Assembly (NCBI RefSeq): GCF_000377405.1
Contig: NZ_KB905023.1
Span: forward strand, 248,001-312,000
Direction: 5' to 3'
Length of the DNA: 64,000 bases
Source: Thioalkalivibrio sp. ALE31
GTDB lineage: Bacteria > Pseudomonadota > Gammaproteobacteria > Ectothiorhodospirales > Ectothiorhodospiraceae
How positions within the stretch are numbered: the first letter of the stretch is position 1; every line of letters begins with the position of its first letter. The notes under the pieces were generated by a model. That model was not told where the DNA came from, made no database searches, and saw nothing but the letters and a program-made list of their open reading frames with translations. This document shows positions 1 to 8,597 of the stretch, piece by piece. Both the position numbers and the translations under genes were made by a program.

Positions 1-2929
1 CGACTTCACCGCCGCATGGACGAATGGGTATGCCGAAAACCGTGATAACAGTACGGTGGATTTAAGTGCCGACTTCCGGCCTACCTGGTACTACTCTTGG
101 ACTGCCCAAGCCTATGCAGGCCCCGAGGAGCCCGCCTACTACTTCGAATACGCTCCCAGCTGCGGCAACGTGAATGATGATGCCTGCTACAGCAAAGTTC
201 AGGTAAGCGCCACATCCGGACCCGGCGGCGCGGACGAACGGACGAATTTCGCCAACTGGTACAGCTATTACCGGACACGACTCATGTCCTCCAAGGCCAG
301 CATGACGATCGCCTTTTCGGAATTTGGCCTAGCGTCAGATGGCACGACAGAGATCGGGCAGGATATCCAGCTCGGATGGGGGAGAATCAACCAGAGCCCA
401 TCCGTGGAGGAAGACTTGACCCAGTTCGGCGGCACGCACCGCCAGGATTTCTATCAGTGGATCTTTGATACAACTGCTTCGGGCTTCACCCCCTTACGCC
501 GCGCACTTTATGAAGCGGGCGAATACTACGAAGAGAATGCCTGGGACGATGGCGTATCCTGCCGGCAGTCGTACACCATCCTAAACACGGATGGGTTCTG
601 GAATGGAAATTTCTCTGGGCTTGGAAACGTAGATAGTGAGGGGGGAGACGAGATCACCGGCCCATCCGGGCGTTCGTTCCAGTACGAACCCGGGCCTCCC
701 TTCGCAGCTGATGACGCCGACACGCTGGCCGACATTGCGATGCACTTCTGGAAGCGCGACCTTAGGCCTGACCTGACCAACAACGTTCCGACCAACCGAG
801 AAAACCCGGCTTTCTGGCAACACATGGTCACCATCGGCCTCGGCCTGGGGGTAGAGCCGACAGGGTTGCCTGCCGGCTGGGACGTCGACCGGATTTTCGC
901 GTCCATACTCGATGAAAATGACGAATTCCCCGAGGATGGCTGGCCCACCCCGGTCTCGGGTACAGCAACCACGATCACCGATCTGGCCCATGCCGCCGTC
1001 AACAGCCGCGGGCAATTCTATGCCACGCAAAGCCCAGAAGAGTTTGTGGAGGGCATCCGAGAATCCGTTCGCCGCGCAACCGAGCGCGTGGGCGCGAGCT
1101 CGTCGGTGGCCGCGAACTCCTCCGAACTGGAAACGGATTCCCGCATCTATCAGGCGCAGTACATCAGCGGCACCTGGGCCGGCGACCTGCGCGCCTTTGA
1201 CCTGAACCCGGATACCGGAATTGCATCCGAGAACCCCGTATGGTCGGCCTCAGACATGCTGCCTGAGGCGCAAAACCGGAACATTCTGTCTACGGTGATT
1301 CAGACACAAGGCGTGAATACCAGCTTCAGCCTGGCGGCCTTCGAGGGTGGGGACTTCGCCAGTGACGTGGGGTCGGAGGAAATCCTGAATTATCTCCGAG
1401 GCGACCAGTCTAATGAACAACAAAACGGTGGTGACTTCCGCGATCGCGAGGCGGTCCTTGGGTCACTGATCAACTCGCAACCAGTATTTGTCGGCGCACC
1501 ACCACTAACGCGTTTTCTCGGTGCAGGCTTCTCCGGCGCGGATGACTATCAGGAGTTCGCGGAAGACAATATCGACCGCACCCCGGTGGTCTACATCGGT
1601 GGCAACGACGGCATGCTCCACGGCTTCCACGCAGACACCGGGGAAGAACTCTTCGCGTTCATCCCGCGGATGCTCGTAAATGAGGACCTCGCTTCCCTCT
1701 CCGACCCGGCGTACGAACACCAGTACTTCGTAGATGGCGAACTAACTGTCGCAGACGTTCACTACGGTACCGGTCAGGGCGACTGGCGCACGGTGCTCGT
1801 GGGCACCCTGGGACGTGGCGGCCCGGGGATGTTCGCGCTCGATGTAACGGATCCCAACGATGTCGAGATCCTGTGGGAACTTGATGGAGAAGCCTTCGAT
1901 GGAGAGCTGGGACAAAACCTCGGCAAGCCGATCATCGCGCAGGTAGCCGATGGTGATTGGCGCGTCCTGATGGGCAACGGGGCAAACGCTTCCGACGGAG
2001 GCGCCCGACTGATATCGGTCGGCATCGAGGATGGCGACATCACCACCATCCTGGCGGAAACCGGTGGCTCCAACGCGCTTGCCGGCATCGCGGCATGGGA
2101 TGCCGAAGGCGACGGCTTCACCGACACCGTTTACGCCGGCGACATGGAAGGCAACGTCTGGCGGTTTGATCTGGACAACAACAGTCGGGAACTGCTGTTC
2201 GTTGCCCGCGATGCCAGTGACAACCGCCAACCCATCACCGCCGCCCCGCTGGTCGGCATTGATCCGCAAACCGGCCGCACCTGGGTGTTCGTGGGGACCG
2301 GCCGCTATCTGGGCGAGAGCGATCTAGACGACACCAGCGTGCAAACCTGGTATGGCCTGATCGACGACGGCTCCACAATCGACGACCGCGATGATCTGGT
2401 AGAACGCCAGATCGAAGCACAAACCACAGTCAGCGGACGCGAAGTGAGGACTATCGAGGAGGGTTCGGCCTCAGACTTCGAAGACGCCACCACTGGAGAA
2501 CAGCGTCGCGGCTGGTACATCGACCTGGTCGCCAACAGCAACCCCGAAGGCGAACGCATGGTGACCCCCAATCAGTTCCGGGCGAACGTGCTGGTGGGGC
2601 AAACGCGCATCCCCGACGGTAGCGACCCCTGCGAACCCACCGGCCGCGGCTTCATCTACGCGATCAACCCGTTTACCGGTGCCCGCTTGCCGTTTACGTT
2701 CTTCGATGTGGATGGCGATGGTGAATTTACCGATGCCGACATGATGGAAGTGAACGGCGAGCTGGTCCCCGTATCGGCCATCGGCACGGTCAGCAGCCCG
2801 ACTCAGCCGACCTTCGTGGGTGATTCCATGCAGGTCAGCACCGAGGATGGCCAGATCGAATCCATCCGCACACAGACCGTGGGGACCGATACCGGACGGA
2901 TGTCCTGGCGCGAGATCATCATGCAATAG
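1..2929 (+). CDS. pilY1: PilY1-family type IV pilus tip protein, C-terminal part (5' end outside window)
   Basis: The frame is open from the first bases of the window, so the gene starts upstream; about 975 residues are visible. The second half resembles the PilY1/PilC beta-propeller domain: a block beginning near visible residue 530 contains VYIGGNDGMLHGFHADTGEE, typical of the family, followed by repeated W/D-rich blades. An EF-hand-like calcium loop, DVDGDGEFTDAD, lies near residue 901, and DAEGDGFTD is a second acidic loop. PilY1 proteins act at the pilus tip or outer surface and control pilus extension, retraction and adhesion, often in a calcium-dependent way. The next gene is a pilin, as expected for a minor-pilin operon. 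The protein is strongly acidic, consistent with a saline habitat (inference). Confidence 0.9.
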   Translation, partial: DFTAAWTNGYAENRDNSTVDLSADFRPTWYYSWTAQAYAGPEEPAYYFEYAPSCGNVNDDACYSKVQVSATSGPGGADERTNFANWYSYYRTRLMSSKASMTIAFSEFGLASDGTTEIGQDIQLGWGRINQSPSVEEDLTQFGGTHRQDFYQWIFDTTASGFTPLRRALYEAGEYYEENAWDDGVSCRQSYTILNTDGFWNGNFSGLGNVDSEGGDEITGPSGRSFQYEPGPPFAADDADTLADIAMHFWKRDLRPDLTNNVPTNRENPAFWQHMVTIGLGLGVEPTGLPAGWDVDRIFASILDENDEFPEDGWPTPVSGTATTITDLAHAAVNSRGQFYATQSPEEFVEGIRESVRRATERVGASSSVAANSSELETDSRIYQAQYISGTWAGDLRAFDLNPDTGIASENPVWSASDMLPEAQNRNILSTVIQTQGVNTSFSLAAFEGGDFASDVGSEEILNYLRGDQSNEQQNGGDFRDREAVLGSLINSQPVFVGAPPLTRFLGAGFSGADDYQEFAEDNIDRTPVVYIGGNDGMLHGFHADTGEELFAFIPRMLVNEDLASLSDPAYEHQYFVDGELTVADVHYGTGQGDWRTVLVGTLGRGGPGMFALDVTDPNDVEILWELDGEAFDGELGQNLGKPIIAQVADGDWRVLMGNGANASDGGARLISVGIEDGDITTILAETGGSNALAGIAAWDAEGDGFTDTVYAGDMEGNVWRFDLDNNSRELLFVARDASDNRQPITAAPLVGIDPQTGRTWVFVGTGRYLGESDLDDTSVQTWYGLIDDGSTIDDRDDLVERQIEAQTTVSGREVRTIEEGSASDFEDATTGEQRRGWYIDLVANSNPEGERMVTPNQFRANVLVGQTRIPDGSDPCEPTGRGFIYAINPFTGARLPFTFFDVDGDGEFTDADMMEVNGELVPVSAIGTVSSPTQPTFVGDSMQVSTEDGQIESIRTQTVGTDTGRMSWREIIMQ

Positions 2930-2998
2930 CTCGTCGGACGGGGCGCGTGGCGCTCCGCCCGCAACAGGAATGCTCCACGCAACCAACAGGATGACACC

Positions 2999-3436
2999 AT
3001 GAACCAACGCACGCGGAAAGCAGGTCACACCCCCGGGCTGCACCGGGGGTTCACCCTCATCGAAGTCATGATCGTGGTCGCCATTATTGCCATTCTGGCG
3101 GCCATCGCTTGGCCGGCCTACCAGAACCACGTGACCACCTCGAACCGCGCGGCCGCCACGGCCTGCCTGACTGAGCATGCCCAGTTCATGGAGCGCTATC
3201 ACACCAGCAACCTCACCTACGAGAACGCCGACCCCGATTTGGGATGCGCCTCGGAAGGACGGATGGATGATCTCTACGAGTTCAACGTGAACAACGTGTC
3301 GCGCAGCAGCTTCGACCTGACCGCCGTCCCTCAGGGCGTGCAGGCCACACGCGACACCCGCTGCGGCACCCTGGAGCTGAATCACGCCGGCGAACGTGGC
3401 GTCACTGGGACCGGCGATGTCGCCGGTTGCTGGTAA
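2999..3436 (+). CDS. pilE: Type IV pilin, PilE-like minor pilin
   Basis: A 145-residue prepilin. Residues about 17-22 form the leader-peptidase site, RGFTLIE, with cleavage after glycine and the conserved Glu5 of the mature protein. It is followed by the hydrophobic helix MIVVAIIAILAAIAWPAYQ. The C-terminal half carries cysteines (CGTLELN and a final CW) compatible with a pilin disulfide loop. It lies 69 bp downstream of pilY1 on the same strand, the usual end of a fimU-pilVWXY1E cluster. It probably primes or caps pilus assembly and is not necessarily the major pilin; the sequence does not settle this. Confidence 0.9.
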   Translation: MNQRTRKAGHTPGLHRGFTLIEVMIVVAIIAILAAIAWPAYQNHVTTSNRAAATACLTEHAQFMERYHTSNLTYENADPDLGCASEGRMDDLYEFNVNNVSRSSFDLTAVPQGVQATRDTRCGTLELNHAGERGVTGTGDVAGCW

Positions 3437-3438
3437 CG

Positions 3439-3484
3439 AGCGGAGCCTCGGGGTCAAACCTAGCGGAGCCTCGGGGTCAAACCT
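3439..3484 (+). repeat. Two perfect 23-bp tandem repeats after pilE
   Basis: The unit AGCGGAGCCTCGGGGTCAAA plus CCT occurs twice back to back (3439-3461 and 3462-3484), starting 2 bp after the pilE stop. The following TTGCCTTTTGCCTG resembles sequences I associate with ends of REP-associated transposase elements, but no transposase is present. That link is weak inference. Confidence 0.85.
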
Positions 3485-3633
3485 TGCCTTTTGCCTGAAA
3501 CTCCGTGAGAGGCTGGCCCGCCACTGTTTCCAGGATGACGCCGTTTAGAATCGCGTGGCCCGGGGATCCGAGATCACGAACCCAAAATAACAAACTCCGC
3601 TCGCGCCCCAGACAACCGCGCCCGCGCACCTAA

Positions 3634-4065
3634 TCAGCTCGTTTCAAACAGCTGAAGGCCCGCCTCGGGCGTGACGACACGCCCCGGCGCAAATGGCTGT
3701 TGGACCAGCAGCTTGTCGCCCGTCACCAGGATGCTGCGCGGGTGACAAGCCAGCAGATCCCACAGGTGAGAATCTCCGGCATCCGGAGCCGAAATTGATG
3801 AGGGGCTCGGCTCACGCCAGATCGCATTGGCGACCAGTTCGGTCACCAAGTCATCGATATGCGAGTCCGAAAGGCCATGCAGCCGAACCAGCGACGGCCG
3901 CAAGAGAACCCTGCGATATTCGGATATCAGGGCAGGCGAAGTCAGGAAAGGGAAATGTCCCGCCAGCATCCCGTCCAGGACACGGCATACGGGTGAGCGT
4001 GGCGCACTGGACAGAAGCCCCGCCACCACGACGTTGGTGTCAACCACCAGCGTCCACGGCTTCAT
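3634..4065 (-). CDS. PIN-domain ribonuclease toxin
   Basis: A 143-residue single PIN domain. The acidic metal-binding residues are visible: Asp9 in VVDTNVVVAG, Glu49 in ISEYRRVLL, Asp95/Asp98 in APDAGDSH and Asp117 in VTGDK. This set is expected of an active magnesium-dependent RNase. The family is the 'putative toxin-antitoxin system toxin, PIN family' group (COG1569-like). Its start overlaps the stop of the upstream RHH gene by four bases (ATGA), typical of a translationally coupled antitoxin-toxin pair. The RNA target cannot be told from sequence. Confidence 0.85.
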   Translation of the reverse strand: MKPWTLVVDTNVVVAGLLSSAPRSPVCRVLDGMLAGHFPFLTSPALISEYRRVLLRPSLVRLHGLSDSHIDDLVTELVANAIWREPSPSSISAPDAGDSHLWDLLACHPRSILVTGDKLLVQQPFAPGRVVTPEAGLQLFETS

Positions 4066-4298
4066 CGGCCGCGCTCGGAACGAGTCTCCTCCAGCGCTAG
4101 AGCCATGGCATCTTCTTCGCTTAGCGCTGCGCGCTTCCGAGCCGAGACCACTAAGTTGCGCGCTTCGCTACGGGTACGAATCCCGCGATAGACCAGGCTC
4201 TCCTCGATAATCGAGGCGATGGAACGGTGCTGCCGCGCCGCCGCCTCTTTCAGGGCCTGATGCAGCTGGTCGTCCAGGGTGATGGTTAATCGGCTCAT
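4062..4298 (-). CDS. Ribbon-helix-helix antitoxin of the PIN pair
   Basis: A 78-residue protein beginning MSRLTITLDDQLHQALKEAA, a ribbon-helix-helix DNA-binding N-terminus with a beta strand then two helices. The tail, rich in acidic and basic residues, would bind the toxin. The start at 4298 is chosen because AGGAG sits 6-7 nt upstream and the RHH fold begins there; an earlier in-frame start at 4334 would add 12 residues without a good ribosome site. It precedes and overlaps the PIN toxin gene. By analogy it should repress its own promoter. Confidence 0.8.
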   Translation of the reverse strand: MSRLTITLDDQLHQALKEAAARQHRSIASIIEESLVYRGIRTRSEARNLVVSARKRAALSEEDAMALALEETRSERGR

Positions 4299-4525
4299 CG
4301 AAGCACTCCTGACGGGCTTAATCGTGCACACCAAAACACCATAGCACCGGATGAGAGCGGAGGCCAGATCACCTCGTGCAGCACGATCCAGCCGGAGGAG
4401 ACCCCGGATAACTGGAAGAAAGAGGACACCCGTCTCCTCGAACAGCCCTCCTGGTCACATGCCGCTGCAGCCCTCGTCTCCCGCAGGAGCCCGGCCCTCT
4501 GGGCGATGGGGCGCTGGACGCACCT

Positions 4526-4551
4526 GATCGGCGAGAGGGCTCGCCTCCTAC
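4526..4551. repeat. 26-bp palindromic repeat, copy 1
   Basis: GATCGGCGAGAGGGCTCGCC followed by TCCTAC, identical over 26 bp to 18352-18377. GGCGAG/CTCGCC forms a short hairpin with an AGGG loop. It is REP-like in size and composition. Confidence 0.85.
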
Positions 4552-4596
4552 AGCTGGCGGGCAACGGAAGGGACGCCCATCTGCTTCCAGACGCCG

Positions 4597-4712
4597 CACC
4601 GTCCTCCCGGCTGCAGCGCAGCGATGAGCCGGGATCTCCGGCGCTGGACATACCCCGGGATCCGCGCAATCCCCGGCGCAGGGGAACCCGGATAACCGTT
4701 GCGCGGGCTCGG
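4597..4712. repeat. REP-type palindromic block, copy 1
   Basis: Contains CCGGCTGCAGCGCAGCGATG then AGCCGGGAT, and later ACCCGGATAACCGTTGCGCG. The same two modules appear in the same order at 8160-8303 with small differences, so the block is a mobile or recurrent palindromic unit. Each module is an imperfect CCGG...CCGG hairpin. Confidence 0.65.
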
Positions 4713-4736
4713 GGATGGCGGCAGAGGGCAGGACGT

Positions 4737-4779
4737 AAAAAAAGCGCCCGGCGGATGCGATCCGGCCGGGCGCTTTTTG
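4737..4779 (-). terminator. Rho-independent terminator of bipA
   Basis: Perfect 9-bp stem GCGCCCGGC (4745-4753) / GCCGGGCGC (4766-4774). On the minus strand it is followed by a T run (complement of the A run at 4737-4744). A five-T run on the plus side makes it potentially bidirectional. It lies 20 bp past the bipA stop. Confidence 0.9.
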
Positions 4780-4799
4780 GTTCCGCCTTGGGTCTAGCT

Positions 4800-6623
4800 T
4801 CAGGCGGTTGCGGCGGCGCGGGAGGCCTTCTTGCGTTCGTGCTCGAGCAGGAACTTCTTGCGGATGCGCAGGTTTTCCGGGGTCACCTCGACGAGTTCGT
4901 CGTCGTCGATGAACTCGATGGCCTGCTCCAGCGTCATGCGGATCGGCGGGGTCAGCTGGATGTTCTCGTCGGTCCCGGCAGCACGGATGTTGGTCAGCTG
5001 CTTGGCCTTGAGCGCGTTGACGACCAGGTCGTTCTCGCGCGAGTGCAGGCCGATCACCATGCCTTCGTAGACTTCTTCACCGGGGCCGATGAACAGCTTG
5101 CCACGGTCCTGCAGGTTGAACAGGGCAAAGCCCAGGGCCTTGCCGGCGGCGTTGGCGATCAGCACGCCATTCTGGCGCGAGGCCACCGCCCCGGACTGAT
5201 ACGGGCCGTAGTGGTCGAAGATATGGTGCAGGATGCCGGTACCGGAAGTGGCGGTCATGAACTCGGTCTGGAAGCCGATCAGGCCGCGCGACGGCACGAT
5301 GAAGTCCAGGCGCACGCGGCCCTTGCCGTCCGGAACCATGTTGGTCATCTCGCCTCGGCGCTCGCCGAGTTTCTCCATGACCGTGCCCTGGTGCTGCTCC
5401 TCGACGTCCACGGTGACCGACTCGTACGGCTCCTGCTTCACGCCGTCGACTTCCTTGATGACCACCTCGGGGCGCGCGACGGCCAGCTCGTAGCCCTCGC
5501 GACGCATGTTCTCGATCAGGATGCCCAGGTGCAGTTCGCCACGGCCGGAGACCTTGAACTTGTCCGGGTCCTCGCCCTCTTCCACGCGCAGGGCGACGTT
5601 GTGCTTGAGTTCTTCCTGCAGGCGGTCGCGCAGCACGCGCGAGGTGACGTACTTGCCCTCGCGCCCGGCGAACGGCGAAGTATTCACCTGGAAGGTCATG
5701 CTGACGGTCGGCTCGTCGACGGTCAGCGGCTCCATCGCCTCCACGTGGTTCGGATCGCACAGGGTGTCGGAGATAAACAGCTTGTCCATCCCGGTGAAGG
5801 TGATGATGTCGCCCGCCCGGGCCTCCTGAACCTCCACCCGTTCCAGGCCGTGGAAGCCCATGATCTGCAGCATGCGGCCGTTGCGCACGCCGCCTTCGCG
5901 GTCCACCACCTTGACCGGGGTGTTCGGCTTGATGCGCCCACGCTTCACGCGGCCGATGCCGATCAGGCCCTGGTAGGAGTTGTAGTCCAGCGAGGAGACC
6001 TGCATCTGGAACGGGCCATCCGCGTCCACGTTCGGCGGCGCGACATGCTTGACGATGGTCTCCAGCAGGCAGGTCATGTCGCCCTCGGTGACACTGGAGT
6101 CCAGCCCGGCAAAGCCGTTCAGCGCGGAGGCGAACACAATGGGGAAGTCGAGCTGCTCGTCGGTGGCACCAAGGCGGTCGAACAGATCGAACACCTGATC
6201 CACGGCCCAGTCGGGGCGCGCGCCGGGGCGGTCGACCTTGTTGACCACGACGATCGGCTTGAAGCCCATCGCGAAGGCCTTCTGCGTCACGAAGCGGGTC
6301 TGCGGCATCGGGCCATCCACCGCGTCCACCAGCAGCAGCACCGAGTCGACCATCGACAGCACGCGCTCGACCTCGCCACCGAAGTCGGCGTGTCCGGGGG
6401 TGTCCACGATGTTGATGCGGTAGTCCTGCCATTCGATGGCCGTGTTCTTGGCCAGGATGGTGATCCCGCGTTCCTTCTCGATGGCGTTGGAGTCCATGAT
6501 CCGCTCGCCGTGATCGCCACGCTTGTCGAGGGTGCCGGACTGGCGCAGGAGCTGGTCGACCAGCGTGGTCTTGCCATGATCAACGTGGGCGATGATGGCG
6601 ATGTTGCGAAGCTTCTCGGTCAT
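4800..6623 (-). CDS. bipA: Ribosome-associated translational GTPase BipA/TypA
   Basis: A 607-residue EF-G-like GTPase. The start at 6623 gives [20 protein letters not shown], matching the family N-terminus; an upstream TTG would add three residues. G1 is [10 protein letters not shown] (about residues 12-21), followed by the switch region EKERGITI, G3 [12 protein letters not shown] and G4 [10 protein letters not shown]-Tu domain 2, EF-G-type domains III and V and the BipA C-terminal domain follow, at the normal full length. BipA binds the ribosome and assists 50S assembly and translation under stress. The gene stands alone with its own terminator. Confidence 0.97.
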   Translation of the reverse strand: MTEKLRNIAIIAHVDHGKTTLVDQLLRQSGTLDKRGDHGERIMDSNAIEKERGITILAKNTAIEWQDYRINIVDTPGHADFGGEVERVLSMVDSVLLLVDAVDGPMPQTRFVTQKAFAMGFKPIVVVNKVDRPGARPDWAVDQVFDLFDRLGATDEQLDFPIVFASALNGFAGLDSSVTEGDMTCLLETIVKHVAPPNVDADGPFQMQVSSLDYNSYQGLIGIGRVKRGRIKPNTPVKVVDREGGVRNGRMLQIMGFHGLERVEVQEARAGDIITFTGMDKLFISDTLCDPNHVEAMEPLTVDEPTVSMTFQVNTSPFAGREGKYVTSRVLRDRLQEELKHNVALRVEEGEDPDKFKVSGRGELHLGILIENMRREGYELAVARPEVVIKEVDGVKQEPYESVTVDVEEQHQGTVMEKLGERRGEMTNMVPDGKGRVRLDFIVPSRGLIGFQTEFMTATSGTGILHHIFDHYGPYQSGAVASRQNGVLIANAAGKALGFALFNLQDRGKLFIGPGEEVYEGMVIGLHSRENDLVVNALKAKQLTNIRAAGTDENIQLTPPIRMTLEQAIEFIDDDELVEVTPENLRIRKKFLLEHERKKASRAAATA

Positions 6624-6851
6624 GGAATACAAACTCTGGATACTGGCAAAAGGGCGGACACTATACAGACTTATGCGTGACCGCGCTGCGACTCCCGCGT
6701 TTTATGCGCAGGCTCCGCCCTCGCGCCTCCCCGCGGCCCCCAGCCAAAGCGATTCCGCCCCGGAACTACCGGCCACCTGAGCCCTGTGGCCAAGCCAGTA
6801 CGGCACCCCCCGACCTGATCGCTGACAGCACACTGGCCTCCGTTGAATGCA

Positions 6852-6869
6852 CGTAGTTTTCGTGCTACG
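6852..6869 (+). promoter_or_regulatory. Imperfect dyad upstream of the broken RHH antitoxin
   Basis: CGTAG (6852-6856) and CTACG (6865-6869) are inverted around TTTTCGTG, about 30 bp before the ATG at 6899. This is the position expected for an antitoxin operator. Arms are short, so support is modest. Confidence 0.4.
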
Positions 6870-6898
6870 CATTTTTACGTGAGCCATGAGGATTCAGC

Positions 6899-7413
6899 AT
6901 GAAACAGAACATTACCCTGTCCCTCGACAAGCAGGTACTGACCGAACTGAAGGTCATCGCAGCCCGTCGTTCGACTTAGGGAGACGCTGATTGAATCGCA
7001 CGTCCGCGCTCGAGTCGCTTTTGCGTGCGTTTAATGCGCGGTGACTGCCGTGCAGTCATTCTGCACAAAGGAGCCGCAACGCCGTTCCCACGCAAAAGCG
7101 GCCGAGCCCCTGCTCTCAATGGCTTGTGGGGTTGGTGCCCCCTGTTCCGCGATCCTGCGTTGCGCCGCTTGCGGGTAGAACCACTACCCGCTGCACGACG
7201 CGCCTTGCCTCGGAAAACAGGGGGCACCAACGCGGACGTGCGATTCAATCAGCGTCTCCTTAGGTCAGCCGGCTGCTGACGGAGGAACTGGAGCACATCG
7301 TGGAACGATCCGAACGGTATGAGCGTTCCAAGCGCGCGGCGCTGCCCGCTCTGGACAAGGGCTGCCACTTCGGCGGCGAACGCCCGGATCGGGACGCGCT
7401 GCATGAGCGATAA
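6899..7413 (+). pseudogene. RHH antitoxin gene interrupted by palindromic element A
   Basis: Left fragment 6899-6979 encodes MKQNITLSLDKQVLTELKVI then AARRST and a TAG stop. Right fragment 7264-7413 continues VSRLLTEELEHIVERSERYE and on to LHER stop. Joined, they give the continuous RHH antitoxin seen with PIN toxins (ARRST-xVSRLL is the usual junction). The 280-bp element at 6980-7259 separates them. TTAG flanks it on both sides, and the left TTAG creates the premature stop. The gene is inactive as an antitoxin unless a short fragment has a role. The downstream PIN partner is also only a remnant. Confidence 0.85.
6980..7259. mobile_element. Palindromic MITE-like element, copy A (280 bp)
   Basis: Perfect 29-bp terminal inverted repeats: left from 6980, GGAGACGCTGATTGAATCGC and on to CCGCG at 7008; right 7231-7259 is its exact reverse complement. 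TTAG at 6976-6979 and 7260-7263 are direct flanks that may be a target duplication. Inside are a GTTGGTGCCCCCTGT / ACAGGGGGCACCAAC stem, a GCGGGTAG / CTACCCGC hairpin tip, and a smaller hairpin GTGCAG-TCATT-CTGCAC. No protein is encoded. Copies B (39880-40152) and C (48431-48640) share the plan. Confidence 0.9.
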
Positions 7414-7468
7414 GGTCTTCGTCTATACCAACGTCCTGTTCTACGCGCACGACCCAGGGCCTGGTCAG
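7403..7468 (+). pseudogene. Remnant of a PIN-domain toxin
   Basis: The ATG at 7403 overlaps the end of the broken antitoxin and encodes MSDKVFVYTNVLFYAHDPG, matching the first strand and helix of PIN toxins (usually DTNVLLYAHD). The first catalytic Asp is Tyr here, and similarity ends after about 20 codons. The rest is replaced by the 3' end of the opposing mazF. Clearly non-functional. Confidence 0.75.
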
Positions 7469-7485
7469 ATGGCAGCTCACAAACG

Positions 7486-7812
7486 TCAGACGAACATTTC
7501 CAGGAGTTGCGGATGCCAGCTTGCGTGTTCGATCGAGCCAAGCGTGGACCCCAGACGCCGCTTGTCCACACTGCGGATCTGGTCCAGAAGAATACGGGCC
7601 GGGCGGCCCGCGAGCTCGACCTCCGGCCGGCATCCAAGGGGCTGCCCCTTGCTGGTGATCGGGGCCACCAGAACCCGTGGCAAGGCTGCGTTCATGTCGT
7701 CGGGGGAGACAATCAATGCAGGACGGGTCTTGCGGATCTCCGTTCCAACGGTAGGGTCCAGGTTGACCCAGTAGACGTCGCCGCGGCGAACCGGTGCGCG
7801 ACGCCCTACCAT
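7486..7812 (-). CDS. mazF: MazF/PemK-family endoribonuclease toxin
   Basis: A 108-residue protein from the ATG at 7812. It shows the MazF fold landmarks: RRGDVYWVNLDPTVGTEIRK near the N-terminus (Arg/Gly/Asp and the loop before strand 2), RPALIVSPD, VLVAPITSK and a C-terminal DQIRSVDKRRL, which holds residues used for RNA cleavage. Its ATG overlaps the mazE stop by seven bases (ATGGTAG). By family it cuts single-stranded mRNA at short motifs. The convergent PIN remnant abuts its 3' end. Confidence 0.9.
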   Translation of the reverse strand: MVGRRAPVRRGDVYWVNLDPTVGTEIRKTRPALIVSPDDMNAALPRVLVAPITSKGQPLGCRPEVELAGRPARILLDQIRSVDKRRLGSTLGSIEHASWHPQLLEMFV

Positions 7813-8045
7813 TCCCACTCCTCGGCATCCTCGGCCCAGGGCGCGTCGGACCATTCGGGTGCATCGTCCTGATCGATGTCGTAGTGGTCGAACCAGCCGG
7901 CGCGCGGCTCGGTAATCGGTTCGATCACGATCCGGTGACCCTCGAGCCGCAGGTCGATCTCGTCGCGGATCCCGCATTGGCGCAACAGTGTCGCAGGTAA
8001 CAGAACGCCGCGGGAGTTTCCGATCTGTCGCAAAGTTGTTTTCAT
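7806..8045 (-). CDS. mazE: MazE-like AbrB-fold antitoxin
   Basis: A 79-residue protein beginning MKTTLRQIGNSRGVLLPATL, the swapped-hairpin SpoVT/AbrB DNA-binding motif. An acidic, Trp-rich tail (DAPEWSDAPWAEDAEEWEW) would occupy the MazF RNA site. A GGGGAGG ribosome site lies just upstream of the ATG. It is first in the mazEF operon and probably represses it. A TTATAAC -10-like box lies about 25 bp further upstream. Confidence 0.88.
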   Translation of the reverse strand: MKTTLRQIGNSRGVLLPATLLRQCGIRDEIDLRLEGHRIVIEPITEPRAGWFDHYDIDQDDAPEWSDAPWAEDAEEWEW

Positions 8046-8159
8046 GGCCTCCCCACAAACCGGCCGAAGTTATAACAATGTATCACCATGGGCGCCGTGG
8101 AGGCCAGATTGAAGCTCGCCATCCGCTGCTGGCTCAACGCACCCCGCCTGCAGCCACCC

Positions 8160-8303
8160 CGCCCCGGTCATCCCGGCCGCAGCGCAGCGAAGAGCCGGGA
8201 TGACCGAGGCTGGACAGCACCCGAAGCCCGGGCAGCCCCCACCGCATGAGATCCCGGATAACCGCTGCGCGGTTTCCGGGATGACCGAGAGGGCGCTGGT
8301 TCT
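8160..8303. repeat. REP-type palindromic block, copy 2
   Basis: Two hairpin modules: GGTCATCCCGGCCGCAGCGC with AGCCGGGATGACC, and ATCCCGGATAACCGCTGCGC with TTTCCGGGATGACC. The same pair occurs at 4597-4712. The 8046-8344 interval contains no gene. Confidence 0.7.
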
Positions 8304-8344
8304 GGGAGTTTGGCGGCGCCATGTGCGGATGGCCGCGCGGAGGG

Positions 8345-8593
8345 TCAGGACCCGGACTCGTCTTCCGGGGGCGGGAACTGGAGATGGAAGCCCTGCTCCT
8401 TGAGGTTAGCGAGGACCTTTTGTGGATCTTCCTGAGCCAGGGTGCGCTCGGGTGTCAGATCGAACTCCAGTGCGAACTCCAGGGTGCCGAGGGCGCGCAT
8501 CACGCCTTCGGGCAGGTCGGAGAAATCGTCCTTCTCCGGGAAGTAGACATAGGTGTCGGCGCGACGGGTTGCGCGGTAGACGTAGCACTGCAT
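8345..8593 (-). CDS. ycgL: YcgL-domain protein
   Basis: An 82-residue protein with the YcgL domain: MQCYVYRATRRADTYVYF at the N-terminus, LPEGVMRALGTLEFALEFDL in the middle, and a LANLKEQGFHLQFPP end. The family is small, cytosolic and of unknown biochemical role. It begins 4 bp after the speA stop on the same strand, so it is probably cotranscribed with arginine decarboxylase. I can give no function beyond family membership. Confidence 0.85.
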   Translation of the reverse strand: MQCYVYRATRRADTYVYFPEKDDFSDLPEGVMRALGTLEFALEFDLTPERTLAQEDPQKVLANLKEQGFHLQFPPPEDESGS

Positions 8594-8597
8594 GGGT

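Larger units (their letters stand above)
4299..4736. other. Non-coding region with palindromic repeats between antitoxin and bipA terminator
   Basis: No credible gene is seen in about 440 bp. The first 50 bp should hold the antitoxin promoter (GGTGTTTTGGTGT direct repeats on the minus strand). From 4526 on the region contains a 26-bp repeat shared with 18352-18377 and a REP-type block shared with 8160-8303. Confidence 0.7.

Noticed and set aside
4506-6680. Long open frame on the plus strand opposite bipA (over 700 codons)
   Set aside because: It is the antisense shadow of a GC-rich gene with strong codon bias; bipA itself is a perfect family match and the antisense protein has no recognisable fold.
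6980-7279. Small open frames inside element A
   Set aside because: They follow from the palindromic GC-rich sequence, are not kept in B or C, and lack ribosome sites.
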